The translations under genes and the position numbers were made by a program. Below are positions 23,474-31,903 of a stretch of DNA of 49,005 nucleotides, piece after piece. This DNA is from an uncultured Treponema sp. (lineage in GTDB: Bacteria; Spirochaetota; Spirochaetia; Treponematales; Treponemataceae): the NCBI GenBank assembly GCA_937902125.1, contig CALDIB010000077.1:1-49005 (forward strand), given 5' to 3'. Numbering within the stretch: position 1 is the first letter of the stretch; each line of letters begins with the position of its first letter. The notes below the pieces were generated by a model that was not told where the DNA came from, ran no database searches, and was given only the letters and a program-made list of their open reading frames with translations.

Positions 23474-24826
23474 CTACTCCAATATCGTAATCTCGACGCG
23501 GCGGTTTTGGGCCATGCCTTCCTTGGTGGAATTGTCGGCGACGGGGTATTTGCTTCCGCTGCCGCGGCAAATGAATTTGTCGGCGTCGATTCCGCGCTTG
23601 GAAAGTTGGGCGGCAACCTCGCGGGCGCGTTCAACAGAAAGCGCCATCTCGCCGCTGGGGTTTCCGACGCTGGCGGTGTGGCCATTTACAAGCAGTTTAT
23701 TTTGGCCGGTCTCTTTTAGGATCGCGGCGATTTTGTCCAAGAGCGCGGCCTCGCCAGGCAACAACTGGGCGCTGTCGGGCTTAAAGTGAAGGTTTTCCAG
23801 CGTGAGCATTATGCCGCCAGCGGTCTCCTTGATTTTTACGGAAGACTCTCCGGCGCCGCCCGACGTTCCCACGACGCGCACTTTCTCAAGCCACTTGCTT
23901 TCGTTTAGCGGAGGCCGGTCCTCGCCGCCGCCAGTTGCCCCGGAATTTTTTGGCTTGCCGGAAGCGCCGCCTTGCGCGCTAGCCACAGTTCCGCCTGCGT
24001 TTGTGTCGGCGGCTGCGACGCGGTTTATTGCGGGCAAAAGCTTTGTCCTGTCAATCGCCGGCGGGTATTCGGTGAACAAGCTAATAGTTCCCTTAAACGC
24101 GACTTTGCTTCCGTCGGAAAATTCGTACAGCTCGTCAACGCTGTCCCGAATCACGAGCGCGGCGCAGTCGGCTTTGCGGATGTACATCGTGGCGTTGTTG
24201 GAACCGTTGGCGCGCAGCAAGTCAGGGTCGCCGTTGGGGTCGACCTCCGAATAGCCGTAGCGGGTGGCCCAGCGCGCGCTTAAAACGTAAACTTCCTGTC
24301 CGCCAAAAACTTCGTCGCGCAAGTAAGTGTACTCAACGTAAATCGGAACGCGGGTCGGCTTTCCTTTGCTAAGAGGATCCATCGCGCGGACGGCGCGGGC
24401 TTGCCATGACTGGCCTTGCTGGATTTTCTTTTGCGGAAAGGTCGGAAAGCTTCTAAAGCTTGGATAGCCGTTGTCCTCTATCATCGTAAGCGTTCCGTCT
24501 TTTCCGATTTTAAAGACAGAGCGAATGCTGTCGTGAATTCCGTTCACCACGATTTTTTGATTGTGAACTGTGTCCTGATGGACAAAAAAATCGCCGTCGT
24601 AAACGCCGTCCTCGCAGACAATAAAGGAGCGCGCCTCGCGGCTCATAAGGCCAACGTATTTTCCGTTGTCGTAGCGGCGCAAGTCCGTCCGTTCCACCAA
24701 AGAATAATTTTGGCTTCCCGAATACACAAACTGTGTGTCGGCGGCGAACAAGGCCGCGCCAAAAACAAAAAGCGCGCAAAAGCAAATCGCCGCGCGCGGC
24801 GCCTTATTTCTTTTAAACATTTTCAT
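23474..24826 (-). CDS. OmpA-domain envelope protein
   Basis: The 450-residue protein has a signal peptide (MKMFKRNKAPRAAICFCALF, cleaved near LFAAD), a large N-terminal region of about 270 residues like that of treponemal OmpA-domain proteins, a Gly/Ala-rich linker (about 275-310), and a C-terminal OmpA domain (about 335-450). The OmpA domain shows LHFKPDSAQLLPGEAALLDK, the SVERAREVAAQL helix and the NRRVEI end, all typical of peptidoglycan binding. It should sit in the periplasm or at the outer membrane and tie it to peptidoglycan. It overlaps the 3' end of the broken cyclase gene by 14 bp. Confidence 0.88.
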   Translation of the reverse strand: MKMFKRNKAPRAAICFCALFVFGAALFAADTQFVYSGSQNYSLVERTDLRRYDNGKYVGLMSREARSFIVCEDGVYDGDFFVHQDTVHNQKIVVNGIHDSIRSVFKIGKDGTLTMIEDNGYPSFRSFPTFPQKKIQQGQSWQARAVRAMDPLSKGKPTRVPIYVEYTYLRDEVFGGQEVYVLSARWATRYGYSEVDPNGDPDLLRANGSNNATMYIRKADCAALVIRDSVDELYEFSDGSKVAFKGTISLFTEYPPAIDRTKLLPAINRVAAADTNAGGTVASAQGGASGKPKNSGATGGGEDRPPLNESKWLEKVRVVGTSGGAGESSVKIKETAGGIMLTLENLHFKPDSAQLLPGEAALLDKIAAILKETGQNKLLVNGHTASVGNPSGEMALSVERAREVAAQLSKRGIDADKFICRGSGSKYPVADNSTKEGMAQNRRVEITILE

Positions 24827-26158
24827 TCCTGGAATGCCAAGCGGCCTTGTCGTCGTACATCAAGCAGTCGGCCTTGTGGAAGACGGCGTTAAACTGCTTG
24901 TCCGCGCCTTTTTCGTAAACCGCCGCTCCCTTGGACACAGCCAAAGGCGCCTGCTTTTCGCCATTTCGCAAAAGGCCGCCCCTGTCAGCAAGAGCGCGGT
25001 CAATCAAGGCAAAAGTTTTTTCAAAAAATTCTTTTCCGGAATTTTGGGCAATCGCGACAAACTCGTCGCCGCCGATTCTGTAAAGCTTTCCTTCGGCGAC
25101 GCATTCCTTTAAAATTCCGGCTATCGTCCTAATCAAAAGGTCTCCAAACTCATGCCCAAAATTGTCGTTGGCGCTTTTTAGTCCGTTGATGTCAAAAACG
25201 GCCACAGAAAAATTCGCCCTTCCGCTTACGATTTGCGCGTCAATGCGGTTGATTTCCTCAAAGTAGGCGATCCTGTTTCTAAGCCCCGTAAGCGCGTCGG
25301 TGTAAGCCATCTCTCGCGCGTCGGCAATGTACCGCTTTAACTCGTCGCGCATAAAATGAAGCTTGCCTTCCAAAAGCTCAAACGCATCGTTATACTTTGG
25401 CTTAAAATCCAGCATGCGCTCGTTGTAACGGCCCGCTCTGGACGCAAGCCGCAATTCGCCCGCAAGGGATTCAACGTCCTCGCCAAGGCGGCTCATTTCC
25501 TCGCTGATGGAAAAAAGCGCTTTCTGACTTTTGCGACTACAAAAAGAACAATCGCCGCTCCGGCCAAAAGCGAAATCACGCAAACAACAACGGTCGTGTA
25601 AACGTTCCCCCGCAGCTGGTCCTAGTACCAATTGGCGTCTATGTCAACCGCCACGATTCCCGCGACTTTTCCGGCGGAATTCAGGACAGGACTGTAGGCG
25701 CTGTAAAAGCGGCCCCAAACGTCTTCATAGGGCTTTTCGTCCACCGACGGGGTTCCAAGGCTGGCTTGGTAAAGCACGTCGGTGTACATCACAGGCTCGC
25801 CAAACTCGCCCGGGTCTTCCACAGTGGGGTCAATAGTAAAGGTGAATTTTTTTCCGCCCATGTCGCGGATTCCGTAAATGTATTTTAGCTCCACCTGCTC
25901 TTGAAAGGAACGAAGGACTCCAAGGGCCTTTTGGTAGGGCTCAGTTTCTTTGTCCTCTTTTTGAAGCTTTTCCAAATCGTCGCCGTCAAGCAAGGCCGCC
26001 GCGCTTTTAGCTATGTCCAACATTCTTTCGCGCATGTGCTTTTGCAAAAGGTTCTTTGACTGGCTTATCAACAAAACGGCCAAGACCCCGATAACAGCGA
26101 CCAAAAAAGCTGAGACAAGCATGACAATCTGTTTAGAGAATCTGTTGTTTTTTAACAT
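24813..26158 (-). pseudogene. diguanylate cyclase gene with two lesions
   Basis: Read from 26158 the frame encodes a membrane anchor (about 10-32) and a periplasmic sensor region, then stops at an in-frame TAG at 25622-25624 after DANWY. Past the stop the same frame continues with a second membrane segment (VVVCVISLLAGAAIVLFVVA). Near 25511-25516 a run of six A residues (plus strand) is one base too short; with a seventh, the frame joins FSISEEMSRLGEDVESLAGE and the GGDEF domain (RIGGDEFVA, ending near 24813). The full protein would make cyclic-di-GMP under control of an external signal. As it stands only a soluble GGDEF fragment could be made. Two lesions argue for a real pseudogene, though base-calling error in the A run is possible. 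Confidence 0.8.
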
Positions 26159-26185
26159 AATTCAAGCCTGACTTATATTCTTATC

Positions 26186-26214
26186 ATTATATTATGGAAA
26201 GGAACATAAAGCAA
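26186..26214 (-). promoter_or_regulatory. promoter of the cyclase pseudogene
   Basis: TTGCTT (26214-26209), 17-base spacer, TATAAT (26191-26186). It lies 27 bases upstream of the ATG at 26158. Confidence 0.6.
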
Positions 26215-26270
26215 GACAAATTTTTGCATGTGCGCGGGCCTTGGCAAGTCCCACTTTTGCAACGAACTTA

Positions 26271-26984
26271 CTACCTCAAACTGTTCTCGCCCAGCTTAAG
26301 CATATCCCTAGAAATGGTTTTTATGTCTTTTTGAAACTGCTCCCAACTTGGCTTTATTATCCATTTGATTCTATCAAAAGCGGAACGCGGAGTGCCTTCA
26401 ATTATTTGAGAAACAGTGTCAGGATCTAGTCCGATTTCTTTTTGACGCACTTCCTCAAAAATTTCTCCCCAGCTAAATTTTTCATGCAAGCAAATTTCTC
26501 TTATGTCAACCATGTCCTTTCCTGCAAACCTAGTGGAAGCTGAAAGTTTGTTTGACAATATGTTTCGGATGGAATCTGTTCTATAAAAAAATTCTGTTTC
26601 ACGGATTTCGCCAAAATGCGCTTCGATGTCATTGACAAAATCTATTTTCAAGCCCATAGAAAAATCTTTGTGATGAATTTTCATCGTGTAAAATCCAACT
26701 GTTTTGTAAAACTCAGTGTCAGGATCCCAACTATAGCCCTTGGCGGAAAGCGCGTCTATCACACGGTCCACGCTCTTAGAAAAATTTGAATCGTTGTTTA
26801 CAAAAAAATCCAAGTCATCCGAATATCTATGCTTGTAATAGCCTCTGCTCAGGGCGGTTCCACCTGTCAGATAAAAAGGCGTTCCTAATTCTTTCACAAT
26901 ATTCAGAACCCCATTCTGGAGTTTGTACAGGTTCTCCTCGTAATAGGCCGAATATGAAGTCATATTTCTGTCTGGACTCGTCAT
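26271..26984 (-). CDS. AbiEii/AbiGii-type nucleotidyltransferase
   Basis: The 237-residue protein has the DNA polymerase beta-like nucleotidyltransferase signature: FYLTGGTALSRGYYKHR (38-54) then YSDDLDFF (54-61), with the acidic pair D57/D59 as predicted metal ligands, and a further acidic site in LKIDFVND. The family includes AbiEii toxins of type IV toxin-antitoxin and phage-abortive systems, which modify RNA or nucleotides. A partner gene lies upstream and overlaps it by 158 bp. The start could also be the ATG seven codons later (MTSYSAYYEE). The toxin role is inferred from the family. Confidence 0.82.
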   Translation of the reverse strand: MTSPDRNMTSYSAYYEENLYKLQNGVLNIVKELGTPFYLTGGTALSRGYYKHRYSDDLDFFVNNDSNFSKSVDRVIDALSAKGYSWDPDTEFYKTVGFYTMKIHHKDFSMGLKIDFVNDIEAHFGEIRETEFFYRTDSIRNILSNKLSASTRFAGKDMVDIREICLHEKFSWGEIFEEVRQKEIGLDPDTVSQIIEGTPRSAFDRIKWIIKPSWEQFQKDIKTISRDMLKLGENSLR

Positions 26985-27237
26985 TCCTCAAACCCCTTCT
27001 GACTTTTTCTGTGTAAAGTCCGCAACACTCTTCCGCGCTGTTCCACAACACAAAAAGATTGTGCCACGCCACCCGTTCCAAAGACCTAAGAAAAAGCGTT
27101 TCCCTTGTAATTCCGCCTACATCAGAAACTTTGCCCAAGACAAGGTCAAGCAATTCTTCTTTGCTTACATCCATGTCCCAATTGAGAGTTTCCAATATTT
27201 TAAAACGCTTTTCCATTGTCTTTACGTCGCTGGCCAT
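26827..27237 (-). CDS. partner of AbiEii-type gene, unknown family
   Basis: The protein is 136 residues from the ATG at 27237 (MASDVKTMEKRFKILETLNW); the frame is open further up but that part holds the promoter. It is helical and charged, with KEELLDLVLGKVSDVGGITR in the first half. Its last 52 codons lie over the start of the nucleotidyltransferase gene in another frame, an unusually long overlap. The overlapping tail (after RNDESRQKYD) may be readthrough into the neighbour's shadow frame caused by loss of an earlier stop. By position it could be the antitoxin, but it does not resemble the AbiEi winged-helix proteins I know. Confidence 0.55.
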   Translation of the reverse strand: MASDVKTMEKRFKILETLNWDMDVSKEELLDLVLGKVSDVGGITRETLFLRSLERVAWHNLFVLWNSAEECCGLYTEKVRRGLRNDESRQKYDFIFGLLRGEPVQTPEWGSEYCERIRNAFLSDRWNRPEQRLLQA

Positions 27238-27243
27238 ACTAAA

Positions 27244-27272
27244 ATTATACTTCAAGATTTTCATAAAATCAA
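27244..27272 (-). promoter_or_regulatory. promoter of the AbiEii pair
   Basis: TTGATT (27272-27267), 17-base spacer, TATAAT (27249-27244), ending 6 bases before the ATG at 27237. Its -35 box lies two bases from that of the divergent lipid-kinase promoter. Confidence 0.75.
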
Positions 27273-27274
27273 GG

Positions 27275-27303
27275 TTGCCGAACCGCGTGAATAATGTTAC
27301 TAT
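27275..27303 (+). promoter_or_regulatory. promoter of the lipid-kinase gene
   Basis: TTGCCG (27275-27280), 17-base spacer, TACTAT (27298-27303). Only six A residues separate the -10 box from the ATG at 27310. Confidence 0.65.
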
Positions 27304-27309
27304 AAAAAA

Positions 27310-28236
27310 ATGTACTACATTATCGCCAACTTGCAAAGCGGAAAAGGCGCCGGAAAAAAATGCCTAGAAGCCGCGCAAAAATTCCTGACCGACAAAAATC
27401 TTCCCTTTAAGACAGAAATAATAGACGGCCACGGCTCCGGCCGCGCGCTGGCGCAAAAGGCTTGCCAAGAAGCAAAGTCCTCGCAGGCCCAAAACGCGGC
27501 CGCCTCCAACGATTCAGGCCAGTCAAATGACTCGGGCTCGGACTCCAACACAGTCATAGCGATTGGAGGCGACGGCACCTTCCACGAAGTTTTAAACGGA
27601 ATGGACTTTGGCGCCGCCCGCCTTGGCCTTGTTCCGGCCGGCCGCGGAAACGACTACGCGGTCGGAGCCAAAATTTCCTTTGACCCCAAAGAGGCCATGC
27701 AGGCGATTGTCCACGGAACGCCGGTGGACCGCGACTACATTCAAGTGGGCGAGCGCCGCTGCCTTAACGTTTGCGGAACCGGCCTTGACGTGGAAGTGCT
27801 GAAGCTCACCGAAGAGAACAAGAACACTTACATTTTTTCACTTTCAAAATTGCTCATAAATTACAAACCCTACACCGTACAAGTTGAACGCGACGGCTTC
27901 ATGCAGGAATACAAGTGCGTCATGGCGGCCTTTTGCAACGGAAGGCAGTTCGGCGGCGGAATAAAGCTTTGCCCGCCGGCCAAAAACGATGACGGCAAAA
28001 TGGACTTGATGATCGTAAAGCCGCCAAAAGGCCCGGTCCTTATGGCCATGCCTGCCTTTGTGGCCGGCCAGCACATCGGAAAGCCCTGGGCCGAGCACGT
28101 CGTCTGCGACAAGGCCAAAATCACGGTCCTCAACGCGGACGCCATAGAGATTGACGGCGAAATTTACAACGACAGCGTCCTTGACGCGCGCATCGTTCCC
28201 GGCGGATTTAAGACGTTCGCGGAGCAAAAGGACTGA
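27310..28236 (+). CDS. diacylglycerol/lipid kinase family protein
   Basis: The 308-residue protein has the DAGK catalytic-domain motifs: GGDGTFHEVLNG (86-97) for ATP binding and LVPAGRGNDYA (107-117), then a C-terminal beta domain with FGGGIKLCPPAKNDDGKMDL and AIEIDGE. Bacterial members (DgkB, YegS) phosphorylate diacylglycerol or related lipids at the inner membrane. A low-complexity insertion rich in S, N, D, G and Q (residues 57-80) precedes the ATP site and is absent from typical members. The promoter implies a leaderless mRNA. The stop codon TGA is part of the 4-bp target duplication of a mobile repeat inserted directly behind it. Confidence 0.88.
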   Translation: MYYIIANLQSGKGAGKKCLEAAQKFLTDKNLPFKTEIIDGHGSGRALAQKACQEAKSSQAQNAAASNDSGQSNDSGSDSNTVIAIGGDGTFHEVLNGMDFGAARLGLVPAGRGNDYAVGAKISFDPKEAMQAIVHGTPVDRDYIQVGERRCLNVCGTGLDVEVLKLTEENKNTYIFSLSKLLINYKPYTVQVERDGFMQEYKCVMAAFCNGRQFGGGIKLCPPAKNDDGKMDLMIVKPPKGPVLMAMPAFVAGQHIGKPWAEHVVCDKAKITVLNADAIEIDGEIYNDSVLDARIVPGGFKTFAEQKD

Positions 28237-28237
28237 T

Positions 28238-28368
28238 GGGAACCTCGAAAAATTGCAATTTTTCGAGGTAACTTTGAAAATGCGATGTTTTAATTTCTGC
28301 TATTATCAGAAATTAAAACTCGTCGGGAACTTCGGAAAATCGCCGAAGGCGAGTTTTTCGAAGTTCCC
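28238..28368 (+). mobile_element. 131-bp MITE-like element, copy B
   Basis: It has the same length and layout as copy A, with ends GGGAACCTCG and CGAAGTTCCC and flanking duplication TGAT (28234-28237 and 28369-28372). The central palindrome is different in sequence (TTAATTTCTG...CAGAAATTAA) but equally perfect, with the loop CTATTAT kept. It is inserted at the stop codon of the lipid-kinase gene, which is restored by the duplication. The right end has two changes that weaken the terminal repeat. Confidence 0.85.
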
Positions 28369-28388
28369 TGATATTTTTTTTTAGGCGG

Positions 28389-28418
28389 TTGTTTTTTTTG
28401 GCAAAAGCGCGCTATAAT
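28389..28418 (+). promoter_or_regulatory. promoter of the PocR-sensor/EAL operon
   Basis: TTGTTT (28389-28394), 18-base spacer, TATAAT (28413-28418). A clear ribosome-binding site (AGGAAAGG) and a TTG start codon follow. Confidence 0.55.
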
Positions 28419-28437
28419 TGCCTAGTAGGAAAGGGAT

Positions 28438-29619
28438 TTGCTTAAGTTTACAATTACAGACTTGTTAGATTCGGATTCGCTTCAGATAATACAAAACGCC
28501 TTTGAACGCTTCTCAGGCTTAAGGGCGCTTGTAACCGATTCGTCGGCAAATTCTGTCACCGAAGGCGGAGACTTTTCGGATTTCATCAGCAAGATTCTTG
28601 TCTACAACGAAGACGCCAACGAGCCAATTCTTAAAAAAGAAATTCTTCAGCTTTTGCGAAACGGAAAAACAATCACTGTAAAAAACGACATTGGCTCTTG
28701 CGACGCGGCAAGCCCCCTTTTGCTTGAAGGCGAATTGATTGGCCTTTTCATTTGCGGCCCCGACGTTGAAAGCGGCCAAAAAGTTTCCGAAGCGCAAATT
28801 TCAAAAGGCTCAAAATTTCTGGCCGCGCTCGCCGACGCGCTTTCGCAAATGTCATACTCAAGCTTCCTTTCGCTGAACAATTCCCACGCGATGGAACAAA
28901 GCGCCCGCCAAGAAAGCGCCGCCGTAACCGAAACCGCGCTCAAAATGAAACAGGCCATGCAAGAATGGGTTGAAGTGATGAGCGAGGCCTTGGAATCCGA
29001 CGACCTTGAATTGATAAAAAAACAAGTCAACAAAATTCTTGTGACCGGAACTGACATATACACGGCCGTTACCGATTCAGTTCAAAACATACAAGACAAA
29101 ATCGCCTCCACCCACTTGGTGGAAACGGAATACAGCATCCACCGTCTGGCTCCCCACTACATCGAGCAGGCAAAAAAAATTATGGGCGAAAAGTCGCCGG
29201 AATTTTCATACAAAATCGACGAATCGATTCCCTTGTATTTGTTTGGCGACAACGACAGAATTTCGCAAATCATTTACTTGCTCTTTAAAAGCAGCGCCCG
29301 CCAGCTTGAAAGCGGGAAGGCCCATCTTGACATCACTTGCAAAAAATCTTCATACGCCACAATGCTCATTCTAAAATTCACCGACACTTGCTATGGCTTT
29401 AACGAAGACGAGCTTGAAGCCCTGCAAATGTTCATAGAAACCGGCGACCAGTCTTATTTGGAAAACACAAAAGTAAAGGGCATGGGCTACAGAACCCTCA
29501 GCAGAATCGTGGCGCAAATGTTTGGCCAAATATATTTTGAAATAATCTCCGACACCGAAATGGAATTTGAAATAAAGATTCCGCAGTTGGAAGTTGAGGT
29601 GGAAGAACTTGGCAGCTGA
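28438..29619 (+). CDS. PocR-domain sensor with degenerate kinase domain
   Basis: The 393-residue protein starts at TTG, with AGGAAAGG upstream. Residues 1-140 resemble the PocR ligand-binding domain (ITDLLDSDSLQIIQNAFERF, then SGLRALVTDSSANSVTEGGD). Residues about 240-385 resemble a histidine-kinase ATPase domain, but the N box (DRISQIIYLLFKSSA) lacks its asparagine, the G1 box reads DTCYGF instead of DxGxG, and no phospho-acceptor histidine box is evident. It probably senses a small molecule and acts through protein contact rather than phosphorylation. The next gene, an EAL phosphodiesterase, overlaps it by 11 bp and is the likely output. Confidence 0.75.
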   Translation: MLKFTITDLLDSDSLQIIQNAFERFSGLRALVTDSSANSVTEGGDFSDFISKILVYNEDANEPILKKEILQLLRNGKTITVKNDIGSCDAASPLLLEGELIGLFICGPDVESGQKVSEAQISKGSKFLAALADALSQMSYSSFLSLNNSHAMEQSARQESAAVTETALKMKQAMQEWVEVMSEALESDDLELIKKQVNKILVTGTDIYTAVTDSVQNIQDKIASTHLVETEYSIHRLAPHYIEQAKKIMGEKSPEFSYKIDESIPLYLFGDNDRISQIIYLLFKSSARQLESGKAHLDITCKKSSYATMLILKFTDTCYGFNEDELEALQMFIETGDQSYLENTKVKGMGYRTLSRIVAQMFGQIYFEIISDTEMEFEIKIPQLEVEVEELGS

Positions 29620-30373
29620 CATTGACGTTTTGGCTATTTTTCCGGAAGCCTTGAAAAACGAAGAATTTCTCGTATACTACCAGCCTAAAGTTTCGCTCAG
29701 AAACTACCGCTTGGCCGGCGCGGAAGCGCTTGTGCGCTGGAAGCACGCCGACTCCTTTATTTTTCCCGACCAATTCATTCCGGTAATTGAGCGGGAAGGC
29801 GGAATTTGCGACTTGGACTTTTACATGCTTGACCATGTTTGCGCCAACTTGCGCCACTGGCTTGACCAAGGCCGCCGCATGGTAAAGGTCAGCGTCAACC
29901 TTTCACGCCAACACTTGGGCGACGAAAAACTTGTGGAAAAAATAATCAAGACCATTGACGACCGCAACGTTCCCCACGAGCTTATAGAAATAGAATTGAC
30001 CGAAACCACCACCGACGTGGGCTTTGCCGAATTGCGGCGGGTCATAGACGGACTCCACGAGCAAATGATTTCCACCAGCGTTGACGACTTTGGAATGGGC
30101 TACTCTTCCATGAACCTTATCCGCGAACTTCCTTGGGACGTTCTAAAAATCGACAAATGCTTTTTGCCCAAAAGCGAAAACGACCGCCGCCAATACATCA
30201 TGCTTAAGCACATAATTTCTTTGGCGCAAGACATCGGCTTGGACACAATCGTGGAAGGCGTTGAAACAATCGAGCATGTGAAAATGCTAAAAGAAAACAA
30301 TTGCTTTTTGGCCCAAGGCTACTTCTTTGACAAGCCCCTTCCCATCGAAGAATTTGAAAAGCGGCTGGAATAG
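29609..30373 (+). CDS. EAL-domain cyclic-di-GMP phosphodiesterase
   Basis: The protein is about 254 residues from the TTG at 29609, which has GAGGTGG at the right distance inside the upstream gene. It is a single EAL domain with the catalytic set intact: GAEALVRW, VSVNLSRQ, IEIELTET, SVDDFGMGYSS, LKIDK and VEGVETIEH, ending in QGYFFDKPLP. It should cleave cyclic-di-GMP to pGpG in the cytoplasm. It has no sensor domain of its own, so control probably comes from the overlapping PocR-domain protein. Confidence 0.92.
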   Translation: MAADIDVLAIFPEALKNEEFLVYYQPKVSLRNYRLAGAEALVRWKHADSFIFPDQFIPVIEREGGICDLDFYMLDHVCANLRHWLDQGRRMVKVSVNLSRQHLGDEKLVEKIIKTIDDRNVPHELIEIELTETTTDVGFAELRRVIDGLHEQMISTSVDDFGMGYSSMNLIRELPWDVLKIDKCFLPKSENDRRQYIMLKHIISLAQDIGLDTIVEGVETIEHVKMLKENNCFLAQGYFFDKPLPIEEFEKRLE

Positions 30374-30401
30374 AAAGCGCCAAAAGTTCGCGCCGCGCCG
30401 A

Positions 30402-30430
30402 TTGACATTTTAAACGCTCTTTACCATACT
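30402..30430 (+). promoter_or_regulatory. promoter of the MATE gene
   Basis: TTGACA (30402-30407), 17-base spacer, CATACT (30425-30430), with 8 bases to the ATG at 30439. Confidence 0.7.
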
Positions 30431-30438
30431 TCTAACCC

Positions 30439-31788
30439 ATGAATCAAAACAAGGCGGGGCGCGGCGCGCTCCCAATGTTCCAATTAAGCCTGCCTCTCAT
30501 TCTTGAGCAATTCTTTAGAATTCTCGTTTCTTCAATAGACACGGTGATGCTAAGCTTTTATTCCGAAAAGGCGGTGGCCGCCGTAGGAATGATGAGCCAA
30601 TACGTTTTTTTCATCAACATTCTTTTTAACGTAATCGCCATTGGAACTTCGATTGTCTTGTCGCAATTTTTAGGCGCTCAAAAAAGCAAAGAAAACCTTA
30701 ACGCAATCGCAAAGTCCAGCGCCGTCATGGTGACAGGCGCCGCCGTCATAATAACCCTGGGCGTTGTGTTTGGAATAAGAGCCTTGCTTTCCCGCTACAA
30801 ATTGGAAAGCCAAGTGCGGGAATTTGCCGCCCAATACTTTTTGATTTTTGGCGGCGCCGGAGCCTTCTTCATTGCCTTTGGACTTTTGCAATCCGCAATC
30901 TTGCGCTCTTACGGCTACACAAAAGAAGCGATGATTGTCACCCTCACAAGCAACCTGATAAATGTCGCCGGAAACGCCATAAGCCTTTACGGATTTTTTG
31001 GCCTTCCAATTTTTGGAGTCAAGGGCGTCGCTTGGTCGTCGGTAATTTCGATGATTGCCTCTTGCGTAATTTTAGGCGCGATTATAAAGAAAAAGAAAGA
31101 CATCAGCTTTGACATTTTTGGCGCGGCAAAAGTTCCCGCCCGTTTTTACAAGCTCATTCTTTCCGTGGGAGTTCCAACCGCAAGCGAAAACCTTTCCTAC
31201 AATGTTTCGCAAATCGTAATCATGGCCATGATTTCAACATTGGGAACTTACGCCATGTCTTCCCAAGTCTACACCTCCACGATTTGCCGCTTTGTCTTTG
31301 TCCTTGCCGTGGGAATCGGAAGCGCGGTTCAAATAAAAACAGGCTGGAGCGTCGGCGCGGGCCAAGAAGAAGAGATTTACAAAAAGGTATTTAAATACGG
31401 AGCGGTCGCCACCGCCTGCTCCATGGCTTTTATTTTGCTCATAAACCTTTTTCGCTCGCCAATCATCGGCTTTTTCACGCGGCAAGAAGAAATCACCGCG
31501 CTTGTGTCAACCTTGCTCTTGCTTTCGATTTATTTGGAATTTGGCCGCTCCCTCAACCTTATTTACATCGGAGCGCTAAAAGGCGCGGGAGACATAAAAT
31601 TTCCTGTTCTTTACGGAATCTTTTCAAACTGGGTGATTATGGTCGGCGGAAGCTGGCTCTTGGGCCTAAAGCTTGGCCTTGGCGTGGCGGGTTTTTGGCT
31701 TGGAATCGGAACGGACGAAACAACCCGCGGCCTTGTGATGATGCTGCGCTGGAAAAGCAAGCGGTGGATGAACAAGTCGCTGGTCTAA
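30439..31788 (+). CDS. MATE-family efflux transporter
   Basis: The 449-residue protein has about twelve membrane segments in two halves, as expected for MATE (NorM/DinF-like) proteins. Family features include the N-terminal LPMFQLSLPLILEQFF, GTSIVLSQFLGAQ in the first half and its counterpart VGIGSAVQIKTGWSVGAGQE in the second half. Such proteins export cationic drugs or metabolites using a sodium or proton gradient. The gene stands alone and is convergent with the Rpn-type pseudogene. Substrate is unknown. Confidence 0.9.
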   Translation: MNQNKAGRGALPMFQLSLPLILEQFFRILVSSIDTVMLSFYSEKAVAAVGMMSQYVFFINILFNVIAIGTSIVLSQFLGAQKSKENLNAIAKSSAVMVTGAAVIITLGVVFGIRALLSRYKLESQVREFAAQYFLIFGGAGAFFIAFGLLQSAILRSYGYTKEAMIVTLTSNLINVAGNAISLYGFFGLPIFGVKGVAWSSVISMIASCVILGAIIKKKKDISFDIFGAAKVPARFYKLILSVGVPTASENLSYNVSQIVIMAMISTLGTYAMSSQVYTSTICRFVFVLAVGIGSAVQIKTGWSVGAGQEEEIYKKVFKYGAVATACSMAFILLINLFRSPIIGFFTRQEEITALVSTLLLLSIYLEFGRSLNLIYIGALKGAGDIKFPVLYGIFSNWVIMVGGSWLLGLKLGLGVAGFWLGIGTDETTRGLVMMLRWKSKRWMNKSLV

Positions 31789-31827
31789 GCCGCTCGCAAG
31801 CTTTTATTGCAAGACCTTAACTGCTGC

Positions 31828-31863
31828 TTCGAGCGGTGTCACCGCGTCCTTTCGGACGCTGCG
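31828..31863 (-). repeat. dispersed repeat shared with 13764-13799
   Basis: The reverse complement reads CGCAGCGTCC-G-AAAGGACGCGG and continues to CCGCTCG, closely matching 13764-13799. It includes the hairpin GCGTCC...GGACGC. It lies in the gap between the convergent MATE and Rpn-type genes; the remainder of that gap shows only similar G+C-rich short palindromes. Confidence 0.55.
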
Positions 31864-31903
31864 TTTGCCGCTCACATTTTGACCGTTTCACGGCGTGGGC
31901 GGG

